Assembly (NCBI GenBank): GCA_013138855.1
Contig: WTBX01000193.1
Location: forward strand, 1-13,135
Length of the DNA: 13,135 nucleotides
Direction: 5' to 3'
Origin: Methylococcaceae bacterium
GTDB lineage: Bacteria; Pseudomonadota; Gammaproteobacteria; Methylococcales; Methylomonadaceae
Shown: positions 6,544 through 13,135 of the stretch, in pieces
How the letters are laid out: each line of letters begins with the position of its first letter
Numbering within the stretch: position 1 is the stretch's first letter
Position numbers and translations under genes: made by a program
The notes under the pieces: generated by a model
What the model was told of the DNA's origin: nothing
What the model saw: the letters and a program-made list of their open reading frames with translations, nothing else
Database searches by the model: none

Positions 6544-6707
6544 TTAAACTCTACGTTGCCAATATAAAGGCTGCCTACGCAGGTGCATAATCGCAATAAT
6601 ATAGAAGATTCCCTTAATTCATATAAAATGTGAAAAGGAAAACGTTGAACCATTTTTTGGCGTACACCTTTAACTACAACAATCAAAGCATGTTTTGACT
6701 CCTCACT
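6544..6707 (-). pseudogene. Decayed RelE/ParE-type toxin gene, 5' truncated and frameshifted
   Basis: On the minus strand one frame reads VVVKGVRQKMVQRF, then PFHILYELRESSILL. After a shift of frame near plus-strand 6591-6603 the next frame reads AIMHLRRQPLYWQRRV and stops at TAA (6544-6546). Joined, these match the C-terminal part of RelE/ParE-superfamily toxins: a basic stretch, RFPF..LYE, a hydrophobic strand, then H-x-R-R-x-P-x-x-W. The N-terminal part is missing. An in-frame TGA lies at 6708-6710, and the upstream 80-residue gene ends at 6725, so there is no room for it. No antitoxin gene is next to it. A single-base loss explains the frame change. This is a dead remnant of a toxin-antitoxin module, not a working toxin. 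Confidence 0.65.
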
Positions 6708-6724
6708 TCAAATACTTTTTAGAG

Positions 6725-6967
6725 CTACTGAAGAGGGTAGCGTTTATTTAATAATTTGAGAACCTGCTCTAATTTGTCATCAAATTGGGCAATAGATTGT
6801 TTAACAGATGCTAATTCTGCTTTAAGCTCATGCGAATTATCATGAATATTTTGAAAATGAATTTGAAAATATTTGGGTAACGGGAAAAGTTCAATTATTT
6901 CATCTTCACTGATAACTCGATTGCCTTCTGGCGTTTTTTGTTCTTGTACGAGTTTTAATTTTTTCAC
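6725..6967 (-). CDS. Small coiled-coil protein coupled to the PepSY gene, function unknown
   Basis: This 80-residue hydrophilic protein has no signal peptide or membrane segment, so it should be cytoplasmic. I do not recognise its family. Residues about 45-76 (HELKAELASVKQSIAQ, then FDDKLEQVLKLLNKRY) have heptad-like spacing of hydrophobic residues and probably form a coiled coil. The first 30 residues are charged and contain ISEDEIIELFPLPKYF. The start is GTG at 6967, only two bases after the TAA of the PepSY gene. AAGG lies eight bases ahead inside the end of that gene, so translation is probably coupled. It is thus the likely last gene of the siderophore-uptake operon. It could be a small partner of the PepSY protein, but it might equally be a leftover from the damaged toxin locus just downstream. 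Confidence 0.6.
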   Translation of the reverse strand: MKKLKLVQEQKTPEGNRVISEDEIIELFPLPKYFQIHFQNIHDNSHELKAELASVKQSIAQFDDKLEQVLKLLNKRYPLQ

Positions 6968-6969
6968 AA

Positions 6970-8223
6970 TTAAGACCTTGAAAATTGGGTTGATAAGCGG
7001 CTAGCCTTAGCTTTGCTTAATTTAGTCGCTTTACGTTTTTGTAACCAACGAATCACACCTGTCACATACAATACTGCGCAAGCTATACCAGAAAGCAAAA
7101 CCAAGAGCCGTCCTGTCATGCCAAAAGCTTGACCTGAATGTAATGGCCATAACCATTGTAAAAACACGTCGCCTGCGCTTCCTTTTGTTTGATCTATTAC
7201 CTTGATAATGTCACCAGAGTATTGGTCAAGATGTACACATCTATATCCAACAAAACGGTTGAGAGAAGCAACATGCTTTTTACAAACCTCATAAATGCCT
7301 GTTTTATCTCCAGGAGGGGATATATATTTAATTTGACCTTCTGGATAATGGCTGTTTACAATTTGAGCAGCTTCTCCCCAACTAATAGACTGGACAGTAT
7401 TTTGAAGAGCTATGGGGCTTATCGACTTGGATGAAGTCAGGGGTGAAAAAATTTCAACAACTGTCTTAAAATAACCGCCCAAATTCATATAAACACCTGA
7501 TAACAAAACAGCCAACATAATCAGACAGGTATAAAATCCAGCCAGCTTATGTAAATCAAAATTAAAACGCGCTTTACTAGACTTACGTTTCCAAGTAAGA
7601 GCTTTAAGCCATTTTCCTGTTAGTGGCCACCAGAGAATCACTCCTGTTAGCGTTGAAATGATTAATAGTACGGCTAAAATACCGACAAATTCCACACCAT
7701 AGTCTTTCAGTAATAAAGCGTAATGCAGTTTAAATATCAGTGCCATAAACGACATGCCTGAAAAATAATCAGCAGGATACCAAAGACGTGTTCCTTTTAT
7801 TTTTGCGGTATAAGGATCGATATATAACGTCCAAGTATCGGTTTCTCCTGCAATTGATATTGATGGTTTATCATAGTATAAGGTTAATGCTTGTTCTGAA
7901 TGAGCAGGAAACTCTATCCACGTTATTACAGGGTTTTTAGGCAATACTGTTTGCGTAGATTTTGCAAGCACTGATGGAGGAGCAAAAACTTCGTTTTTTT
8001 GCGACTTCACATTTAACCATTGCGGGTTAAGCATTCCATCAATTTCTTGCCAAAAAACTAAAATACTTCCTGTTAAACCGATGAGTACCAAAAACATGCC
8101 TGCGGTTAAACCTAACCACAGATGCACTTCTAGCCAGAATTTGCGTCGTTTTTTTAATTGATTTTTTTGAGTACTTCTAGAGTTTATTGATAAAATATTA
8201 GCTGACATTGGCTCTACATCCAT
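6970..8223 (-). CDS. PepSY-domain inner-membrane protein, probable ferric-siderophore reductase
   Basis: The 417-residue product has four transmembrane segments, at about residues 37-58, 178-200, 226-248 and 368-393. A periplasmic PepSY-like region lies between the first two and another between the third and fourth. Histidines at membrane edges recur in the family: H34 in EVHLWLGL, H167 in KLHYALL, H225 in DLHKLAGF and H362 in PLHSGQAFG. They are candidates for haem or metal ligands. Proteins of this PepSY-associated membrane family (PiuB/FoxB-like) sit next to TonB siderophore receptors and are thought to release iron from siderophores by reduction in the periplasm; that role is inferred from context here. 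Two cysteines (C314 and C329) lie in the second periplasmic part. The start could be the ATG at 8223 or the one at 8208; neither has a clear ribosome binding site. It follows the receptor gene by 65 bases. Confidence 0.88.
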   Translation of the reverse strand: MDVEPMSANILSINSRSTQKNQLKKRRKFWLEVHLWLGLTAGMFLVLIGLTGSILVFWQEIDGMLNPQWLNVKSQKNEVFAPPSVLAKSTQTVLPKNPVITWIEFPAHSEQALTLYYDKPSISIAGETDTWTLYIDPYTAKIKGTRLWYPADYFSGMSFMALIFKLHYALLLKDYGVEFVGILAVLLIISTLTGVILWWPLTGKWLKALTWKRKSSKARFNFDLHKLAGFYTCLIMLAVLLSGVYMNLGGYFKTVVEIFSPLTSSKSISPIALQNTVQSISWGEAAQIVNSHYPEGQIKYISPPGDKTGIYEVCKKHVASLNRFVGYRCVHLDQYSGDIIKVIDQTKGSAGDVFLQWLWPLHSGQAFGMTGRLLVLLSGIACAVLYVTGVIRWLQKRKATKLSKAKASRLSTQFSRS

Positions 8224-8236
8224 TAGTTTTGCTGAT

Positions 8237-8290
8237 AAATTACACTAGAGACATGAAGCATCATATCTCTAGTCATTAGTGGTGTAATTT
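8237..8290 (-). promoter_or_regulatory. Long hairpin overlapping the receptor stop codon
   Basis: ACTAGAGA (8244-8251) pairs perfectly with TCTCTAGT (8266-8273). Inside it ATGA (8253-8256) pairs with TCAT (8261-8264). An outer nine-base pair AAATTACAC (8237-8245) and GTGTAATTT (8282-8290) shares two bases with the inner stem, so the full structure has a bulge. The structure reaches into the receptor stop codon and has no T-run downstream on the minus strand. It therefore more likely protects the receptor mRNA end or lowers PepSY expression than terminates fully. Confidence 0.45.
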
Positions 8291-10712
8291 AAAATTCCAA
8301 ACGCAACGAACCCAGTACGCTTAATGGCTCGCCCGCTGGAATTCTAAGCCGTGTCCATGTCTGTCCAGATTCATAGTAAGTTTTATCTAAAATATTGTTG
8401 ACATTAACTTGTGCCGTCAAGTTGGTTTCGCCAATTTTTATCTTATAGGCAGCCATTGCATCCCAACGGACATAGCCTGGTAATTGAAAAGAGGCTCTAG
8501 GATCACCTTCTCGCTGGCTAACCATAATCGCACCTGTGCCAATAGAGAATTGTTCAGTCACTTTATACTTTGCCCAGATACTGCCTTGGTGTTCAGGAAC
8601 ACTAGGAACGCGTGCGCCTTCTGCCCCACTAAAACTACTTTTAGTAAAACGGGCATCAGTAAAAGCATAAGTCGCAACCATACTTAGTTGTTCCGTTATA
8701 TTCCCAGAAATATCAAACTCAATGCCTTGACTACGTTGCTCACCAATAAGTGTACTAAGCCCAGTTTCAGGATCAGTACCTAATATATTGTCTTTAGTTA
8801 AATGATAAAAAGCAAGGCTGGAGCTTATTCCTTCCCAGTCAAATTTGATTCCAGTTTCATACTGACTGGCTATTTGCGGTGCAAAGGGTTGCCCATCTTC
8901 TGAAAGTCCGTTAGCTGAACCTAATGATTCTGTATAATTGGCATAGATAGATAACCATTCCCAAGGTTGGTAAAGCACACCAACACGAGGGCTAAAACGT
9001 TCGTTGCGAATCTTTGTAAGATTCGCATCTGCCAAAGAAGTGTCCGAAAATCCTGAGGCTGAGCTAGCCCAATCATAGCGACCTCCCCCTAAAATATGCA
9101 GACTATCCCAAAGCGTAATTTGGTCTTGAAAATAAAAACCAAACCACTGTTCTTCACTACGGCTATTCCAATCTGGTGCTGTTTGTGTCAAATTTCTAAT
9201 ATTGTTAAAATCTACGCAACCATAGCTTGGATTTAGAATATCTATAGGACAACCTATTGGAGCAAAACCATTGGTAAATATCTCAAACTCTGATTGAAAG
9301 GCATAATAATCTCCACCAATAAGAATACTATGTTCCATGCCAAAGGTATTAAAATGACCTGTTAAATCCAAGTGAACGCCCTGAGATTCACGGTTACTAG
9401 GACCAAACCAAACACCACGCTCCAAGATACGATCAGGATTTCCGCTACTATCTGGAAATAATCCATCACTATAATCTACATCTTCCCAGAGATAGTCTAT
9501 AGAAGTGGCATTAACACCGCCTTTAATTTTCCAGTCATCATTGAAAGCGTGTGAACCTGTAAATTCAACCATCCAGGCATCCGATTCTTGATTAGTTTCA
9601 GATTCACCGAAATTACGACTAATAGGTACAGATGCTGGACGATTGCCTACAGCAGGTATGCCATAATCATCCGAACTATTATCATGTCGATATTCCATGT
9701 TAACGTTAAACTGTGTATCTTCTGATAGATTCCAGGTTAAACTTGGGGATACAAAAATATACTCAGATTCGATAAAATCACGAAAAGATTCTTTGTTCTG
9801 ATAAGCCAAATTAAAACGATATAACAAAGAATCAACCCCAGGAACAGGGCCCGTTGCATCAAGCGTGGTGCGATAATAATCGTAAGAACCAATCTGCTGT
9901 TGTAAAGAATAATAAGGCGTATCCAATGGTTTTTTGGTGACCATGTTAACCATACCACCTGGGTCAATACGTCCATACAACATAGCCGCAGCCCCTTTTA
10001 GAACCTCTACATTCTCTAAATGTGCCGTTTCATTCTGCCAAGCAGGAATTCTAAAACCATTACGATAAACATTATTATTAAGATCAAAACCTCTTACAAT
10101 AAAAGCATCGTAGAAATTTCCATCACTCGAACCAGGTAAAACGCCACTAACGTTTCTGGAAATATCCTCAAGCCTAATAACTTGCTGGTCATCCATTACA
10201 GCACGAGGAACGACCTGAATAGACACTGGTGTTTCCATAATCGGCGTATCCGTTTTAGTTGCCGTACTCGCGCTTCCCACTGAATAACTATCGGGGTTGT
10301 CACCTATCACTGTAATAGTTGATAAATTTTGTACGTCTGCCGAAGCTGCTGCTTTTGAAATGGAGGTATCCACTTTTTTTACGGTAATTAAGGAGTTCCC
10401 CACTTTTTCGTATGCTAAGCCATTATCAGCCAGGACCTCAGACAAAGCCTGCTTAAGCGTATAGTCACCCTGCAAAGGTTTGCTCTTTAATCCTTTAACC
10501 ACATTATCGGCATACAATAATTGCGTATCGGATGATTGCGACAAGGATTTTAAAGTGTTGGCCAGTGATTGTGCGGGCAAATTAACCTTAAAACTGCCTG
10601 CTTCCCCCGCTTGTAATACGCCACTACTACCGAGCATCAGGGCGAATAATATTCGATTGACACTCTTACGCTTTACAAAGGCATGGTTAAGCTTCGCGCT
10701 TAAATTCATCAT
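8289..10712 (-). CDS. TonB-dependent siderophore receptor with N-terminal signalling domain (FecA/FpvA type)
   Basis: The 807-residue outer-membrane receptor starts with a signal peptide (about 1-36). A secretin/TonB N-terminal (STN) signalling domain follows (about 40-113; FKVNLPAQSLANTLKSLS, later GLAYEKVGNSLITVKK). Next come a probable TonB box (LSTITVIGD, 129-137) and a plug domain (about 155-262) with NVEVLKGAAAMLYGR and GGMVNMVTKKP. A 22-strand-type barrel ends in the terminal phenylalanine of LRLEF. It should import a ferric siderophore with TonB energy, and the STN domain passes the ligand signal to FecR. A cysteine pair in the GCPIDILNPSYGC stretch probably forms a loop disulfide. 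Two ATGs are adjacent; AAAGGAG is three bases from the first (10712) and six from the second (10709), so the second may be the true start. The siderophore cannot be named from the sequence. Confidence 0.93.
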   Translation of the reverse strand: MMNLSAKLNHAFVKRKSVNRILFALMLGSSGVLQAGEAGSFKVNLPAQSLANTLKSLSQSSDTQLLYADNVVKGLKSKPLQGDYTLKQALSEVLADNGLAYEKVGNSLITVKKVDTSISKAAASADVQNLSTITVIGDNPDSYSVGSASTATKTDTPIMETPVSIQVVPRAVMDDQQVIRLEDISRNVSGVLPGSSDGNFYDAFIVRGFDLNNNVYRNGFRIPAWQNETAHLENVEVLKGAAAMLYGRIDPGGMVNMVTKKPLDTPYYSLQQQIGSYDYYRTTLDATGPVPGVDSLLYRFNLAYQNKESFRDFIESEYIFVSPSLTWNLSEDTQFNVNMEYRHDNSSDDYGIPAVGNRPASVPISRNFGESETNQESDAWMVEFTGSHAFNDDWKIKGGVNATSIDYLWEDVDYSDGLFPDSSGNPDRILERGVWFGPSNRESQGVHLDLTGHFNTFGMEHSILIGGDYYAFQSEFEIFTNGFAPIGCPIDILNPSYGCVDFNNIRNLTQTAPDWNSRSEEQWFGFYFQDQITLWDSLHILGGGRYDWASSASGFSDTSLADANLTKIRNERFSPRVGVLYQPWEWLSIYANYTESLGSANGLSEDGQPFAPQIASQYETGIKFDWEGISSSLAFYHLTKDNILGTDPETGLSTLIGEQRSQGIEFDISGNITEQLSMVATYAFTDARFTKSSFSGAEGARVPSVPEHQGSIWAKYKVTEQFSIGTGAIMVSQREGDPRASFQLPGYVRWDAMAAYKIKIGETNLTAQVNVNNILDKTYYESGQTWTRLRIPAGEPLSVLGSLRLEF

Positions 10713-10762
10713 TATCTCCTTTAAATATTAATGGAAAAACGCCTGATGTTTTCCCTCTTAAT

Positions 10763-10794
10763 ATAGATAACGAAGCAAGTCGAACAAACTGGAC
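10763..10794 (-). promoter_or_regulatory. Candidate FecI-type ECF promoter for the receptor gene
   Basis: On the minus strand GTCCAGTT (plus 10787-10794) is followed 13 bases later by TCGTT (plus 10769-10773), about 57 bases before the receptor start. A CGT-containing -10 element is typical of promoters read by FecI-like iron-starvation sigma factors, and the placement fits. The evidence is only one site and motif memory, so the exact elements are uncertain. Confidence 0.3.
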
Positions 10795-10827
10795 AGTTTT
10801 TTTGAAAAAAAAGTAAGATTTTATGAT

Positions 10828-11796
10828 TTAGCGATTTTGTAAGACAATGGTTTGCTTGTCCTGGTGTTGAATAGTAATCGGCAACATGGTTTTTAAAGCC
10901 AGTAAAAAGCCATTCAAATCAGTTACTTTGAACGTGCCACTCAAAGTCTCATTCTCCAGTAGCCTATTAGCAAAAACAAATTTAAGCTGATGGTAGCGTT
11001 CTATTTCTGCCACCACTTTTTTAAGCGGCGTATGGTCAAAGATTAACAACCCTTTCGTCCATGCAGTGACAGTTTTCGGTTTAATGCGGGTCACAGGGCT
11101 TAAGCTGGAATCAGCATAATAATGGCGACTATAACCTGCACGAATCGACACATCCTCAATATTTTGATCATCATTTAACTGCACTTCACCTTCTAGCACA
11201 GAAACCTCAACTGATTTCTCGCGCTGAATAACATTAAAACGTGTGCCTATATCAAGAATTTCCAAATCACCAGTTTGAACAGCAAAGGAACGAAACCATT
11301 CATGGCTGACATTAAAAAGAGCCTCGCCTTGCTCTAAATGAATCTCCCGTTGCAATAAAGATAATTTGACCTTCAAACGAGTATTCGCATTCATATCAAT
11401 TTGCGAACCATCATTTAAGGTAATTGCGTGCCTTTGATTTGCACTGCTTGAATAGGAGGTAAATTCGAGCTGCTGCTCATAATAGAGTCCGCCTGAAACG
11501 GCAAGCAATAAGGATAAAGCAGAAATTTTAGCCGCAGTTTGCAAGGAAGAAGAAGGTTTGCGCCGTGCTTTGTCCAGACTAGGGACCTCAAGGCTTTTTA
11601 AGGAATCAAGAGAATGCCACAAGGTTTGCGCCTCTTCATAAGCCTGAGCGTGGGACTCACTTTGGGCTATCCATTCAGAAAATAACGTCCAGTCGTCATC
11701 ATTACAATTTTCATCTTGTAAACGTACAAACCATTCAACCGCTTCTTCGGTAAGACGTTTATCAGTACGAGCTTGTTTTAATTTGAACATTGACAC
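10828..11796 (-). CDS. fecR: FecR-family anti-sigma regulator
   Basis: The 322-residue protein has the full FecR plan. An N-terminal cytoplasmic sigma-binding part (about 16-64) has the usual tryptophans and the SEWIAQSESHAQAYEEAQTLW stretch (40-60). One membrane segment follows (about 91-106, ISALSLLLAVSGGLYY). The periplasmic FecR domain (about 115-205) contains LNDGSQIDMNANTRL and the run HLEQGEALFNV. A C-terminal STN-like domain (about 247-320) contains DHTPLKKVVAEIERY. It is expected to receive the signal from the receptor's STN domain in the periplasm and to control the FecI-like sigma factor encoded 68 bases upstream. The start is either GTG at 11796, with AGG seven bases ahead, or ATG at 11790; the better spacing favours GTG. 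Confidence 0.92.
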   Translation of the reverse strand: MSMFKLKQARTDKRLTEEAVEWFVRLQDENCNDDDWTLFSEWIAQSESHAQAYEEAQTLWHSLDSLKSLEVPSLDKARRKPSSSLQTAAKISALSLLLAVSGGLYYEQQLEFTSYSSSANQRHAITLNDGSQIDMNANTRLKVKLSLLQREIHLEQGEALFNVSHEWFRSFAVQTGDLEILDIGTRFNVIQREKSVEVSVLEGEVQLNDDQNIEDVSIRAGYSRHYYADSSLSPVTRIKPKTVTAWTKGLLIFDHTPLKKVVAEIERYHQLKFVFANRLLENETLSGTFKVTDLNGFLLALKTMLPITIQHQDKQTIVLQNR

Positions 11797-11864
11797 ATAA
11801 ATGCCTAAAGCTGATTAACCAAATGCATTATTAAAACATAACCGTCATAAAACTCAGTAGATTT

Positions 11865-12374
11865 TTAAGAAAATTCCAACAAGTGCTGATGACAATGTAG
11901 CATTGCCTTGGTTAAATAACGCTGCACACTTTTTTCGCTAATTCCAAGGTGAGCCGCAATTTCGCTATAAGTCATTTCGTCAATTTTGCGTAATAAAAAC
12001 ACAGTGCGATATTTTGAGGGGATAGATGCTATGGTTTCTAATAAGCGTTCACATTGCTCGCGCAGCTCAGCTAATTCATCAGGTAATAACTGTGGACAAA
12101 CAATATTGTCATCTAAAGGCAATGCTGAATTTTTAGGTTGCGCTTGTTGTCGAATATGATCAATCGCCAATCGTTCAGCAGTACGCAATAAATAAGAAGG
12201 TAGGCTATCTGAATGCTCTAAAGTCATTTTTCGTAATAAACGAAAAAATACTTCCTGAGTAAGATCAAGTGCGGTATCGGGACAGTGAACACGATTAAAC
12301 AAAAAAGCGACTAACATTTGTCGATGATCGCGGAAAAGCTGGTCAACTAGGTCTTGAGTTAAGGCGGTATTCAT
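11865..12374 (-). CDS. fecI: ECF RNA polymerase sigma factor, FecI-like
   Basis: The 169-residue protein has the two domains of ECF sigma factors. Region 2 (about 8-77) contains DLVDQLFRDHRQMLVAFL, then ALDLTQEVFFRLLRKM and LPSYLLRTAERLAIDHIRQQ. Region 4 (about 108-160) contains PSKYRTVFLLRKIDEMTYSE followed by the helix-turn-helix HLGISEKSVQRYLTKAM. The sequence is of the FecI group that turns on a TonB receptor gene under iron limitation, as the following fecR-like and receptor genes confirm. No clear ribosome binding site precedes the ATG (TTGACTA in front), so translation may be weak. A Fur-box-like sequence lies just upstream, in keeping with iron repression. Confidence 0.92.
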   Translation of the reverse strand: MNTALTQDLVDQLFRDHRQMLVAFLFNRVHCPDTALDLTQEVFFRLLRKMTLEHSDSLPSYLLRTAERLAIDHIRQQAQPKNSALPLDDNIVCPQLLPDELAELREQCERLLETIASIPSKYRTVFLLRKIDEMTYSEIAAHLGISEKSVQRYLTKAMLHCHQHLLEFS

Positions 12375-12392
12375 TAGTCAACGCGATAAGAA

Positions 12393-12411
12393 AGGAATAA
12401 TAATCTTACTT
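12393..12411 (-). promoter_or_regulatory. Fur-box-like sequence upstream of the sigma factor gene
   Basis: The plus-strand 19-mer AGGAATAATAATCTTACTT matches the classical 19-base Fur consensus at 11 positions, including the central run AT-AATC. It starts 18 bases ahead of the sigma-factor start codon, where bound Fur would block transcription. The match is at the weak end for real Fur boxes, and AT-rich DNA gives chance matches, so this is a candidate only. Confidence 0.35.
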
Positions 12412-12631
12412 TATGTAGCAAAATTAATACCGTTATTAAAAAAATAATTTCATCTCAGTGTGGCTAAGATACTCTATAAATAAGTGCTTGATAAGTAAAG
12501 AGTTTTATTTTTTTAGCATACGCCATTTTTTTTGTGTTAGTAATAAAAAGCACCCTTTTAAATTAAACTGTGTTATTTAACCTATTTTAGTTTGAGCATA
12601 TCCCTCATTTTTCTTTAAAAAAGCTATCTAT

Positions 12632-12645
12632 TAAGATCAATCTTA
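12632..12645. promoter_or_regulatory. Short palindrome, possible operator
   Basis: TAAGAT (12632-12637) and ATCTTA (12640-12645) form a perfect six-base inverted repeat around CA. It abuts the weak -35-like TTTCAT at 12646-12651 of a possible promoter with TATAAA at 12668-12673, a usual place for a regulator to bind. No known operator is recognised. Confidence 0.25.
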
Positions 12646-12791
12646 TTTCATTCCGTTTTGAATGGACTATAAAAAATCATGCTCATCCTTTAGAATGAAT
12701 TTTTCACTAAAAATAAACTCTTTAAGTAGCGATAAATAATAACTTCGCAGTAAGATAATAAATTACCTTTAAATTTATAACAGGAAACAAT

Positions 12792-13135
12792 ATGAAAAAA
12801 ATTCAACAAACACCTTTAGCATTGGCAATCGGTACAACCTTACTTTCAGGTTTAGCGACAACAGCACAAGCAGAAACCGTTGACAGTCAAAGCAATCCTT
12901 TTGCAATGACTGAATTATCTGAGGGCTATATGCAACTGGCAGCGGCAGAGGCTAAAGAGTCAAAGAAAGATAAAAAATCCAGCAAAATGAAAAGTGGTGC
13001 TTGCGGTGAAGGTAAATGTGGCGGCAAGATGATGAAAGGCGGCGAAGAAAAAACCGCTGAAGGTAATTGCGCAGGTAATAAGCCTATGCCTAAAACCGAG
13101 AAAAAAATGGAAGGTAAATGCGGTGAAGGTAAATG
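12792..13135 (+). CDS. hvfA: HvfA-type RiPP metallophore precursor (EGKCG-repeat peptide), 3' end cut by the window
   Basis: The 114 codons present begin with a signal peptide: MKK, a hydrophobic run, and a probable cleavage after AQA at residue 27. The sequence NPFAMTELSEGYMQLA (35-50) follows, matching the conserved NPFxxxxLxxGYMxxA segment of HvfA-like precursors. A Lys-rich linker then leads to a Gly/Lys/Cys-rich tail with Cys at 71, 76, 93 and 110 in CGEGKCGG, EGNC and EGKCGEGK contexts. In characterised systems a DUF692 (MNIO) enzyme with a DUF2063 partner modifies the Cys of EGKCG motifs, giving exported copper-binding peptides (oxazolin/bufferin type). Here that is inferred from the precursor alone, because the gene runs off the window and its enzymes would lie beyond. 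AGGA at 12782-12785, six bases before the ATG, supports the start. It is divergent from the iron-sigma gene. Confidence 0.85.
   Translation, partial: MKKIQQTPLALAIGTTLLSGLATTAQAETVDSQSNPFAMTELSEGYMQLAAAEAKESKKDKKSSKMKSGACGEGKCGGKMMKGGEEKTAEGNCAGNKPMPKTEKKMEGKCGEGK

Larger units (their letters stand above)
12375..12791. other. 417-base AT-rich divergent intergenic region
   Basis: This stretch separates the minus-strand sigma gene from the plus-strand HvfA-type gene and must carry both promoters. It is very AT-rich with several runs of A and T. I see no gene of useful length on either strand. Two sites stand out and are listed separately: a Fur-box-like sequence near the sigma gene and a 14-base palindrome about 150 bases before the HvfA-type gene. 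A TATAAA at 12668-12673 could be a -10 element for the plus-strand gene, with a poor TTTCAT -35 at 12646-12651. Confidence 0.5.

Noticed and set aside
7189..10731. Several 67- to 83-codon open frames opposite or out of frame with the PepSY and receptor genes
   Set aside because: All overlap strongly supported genes on the other strand or in another frame, and none has recognisable features.
10795..10812. T-run followed by A-run (TTTTTTTGAAAAAAAA-like) after fecR
   Set aside because: It is self-complementary but made only of A-T pairs with no G-C stem, so it is a poor terminator. It more likely acts as an AT-rich element upstream of the receptor promoter.

Overview
The window reads as chromosomal DNA from an AT-rich gammaproteobacterium. 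The fused RlmKL rRNA methyltransferase is typical of that class. The abundance of short palindromic intergenic repeats and an HvfA-type metallophore precursor would fit a methanotroph of the Methylococcales, but that assignment is inference and cannot be settled from the sequence alone.

Region 1 (1-2445, plus strand) holds the tail of an outer-membrane beta-barrel protein (alginate-export-like), a periplasmic family 3 solute-binding protein, and an inner-membrane symporter of the dicarboxylate/amino acid:cation (SDF) family. Together they look like an uptake route for one solute from outer membrane to cytoplasm. No ABC permease or ATPase accompanies the binding protein, and the symporter lacks several residues that normally bind substrate and cation. 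A terminator-like hairpin sits between the last two genes, and an inverted pair of palindromic repeats lies after the symporter.

Region 2 (2607-5071, minus strand) is a housekeeping pair: rlmKL followed by an acylphosphatase gene, joined by an ATGA stop/start overlap.

Region 3 (5072-6724) is gene-poor. It contains the C-terminal remnant of an unrecognised minus-strand gene, three related GGGAAY hairpin repeats, one intact gene for an unrecognised polytopic membrane protein, another palindromic repeat, and a decayed RelE/ParE-type toxin gene with a frameshift.

Region 4 (6725-12374, minus strand) is an iron-siderophore uptake locus with cell-surface signalling. In transcription order it holds a FecI-like ECF sigma factor, a FecR-like anti-sigma regulator, a TonB-dependent siderophore receptor with an N-terminal signalling domain, a PepSY-type inner-membrane protein (probable ferric-siderophore reductase), and a coupled 80-residue coiled-coil protein of unknown role. 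A ligand-loaded receptor is expected to signal through FecR to FecI, which then switches on the receptor and the genes behind it.

Region 5 (12375-13135) is a 417-base AT-rich divergent intergenic region, followed by the start of an HvfA-type gene. This encodes a secreted precursor peptide with Cys-containing EGKCG-type motifs, which in characterised systems is modified to a copper-binding product. It runs off the window end, so its modification enzymes, if present, lie outside.
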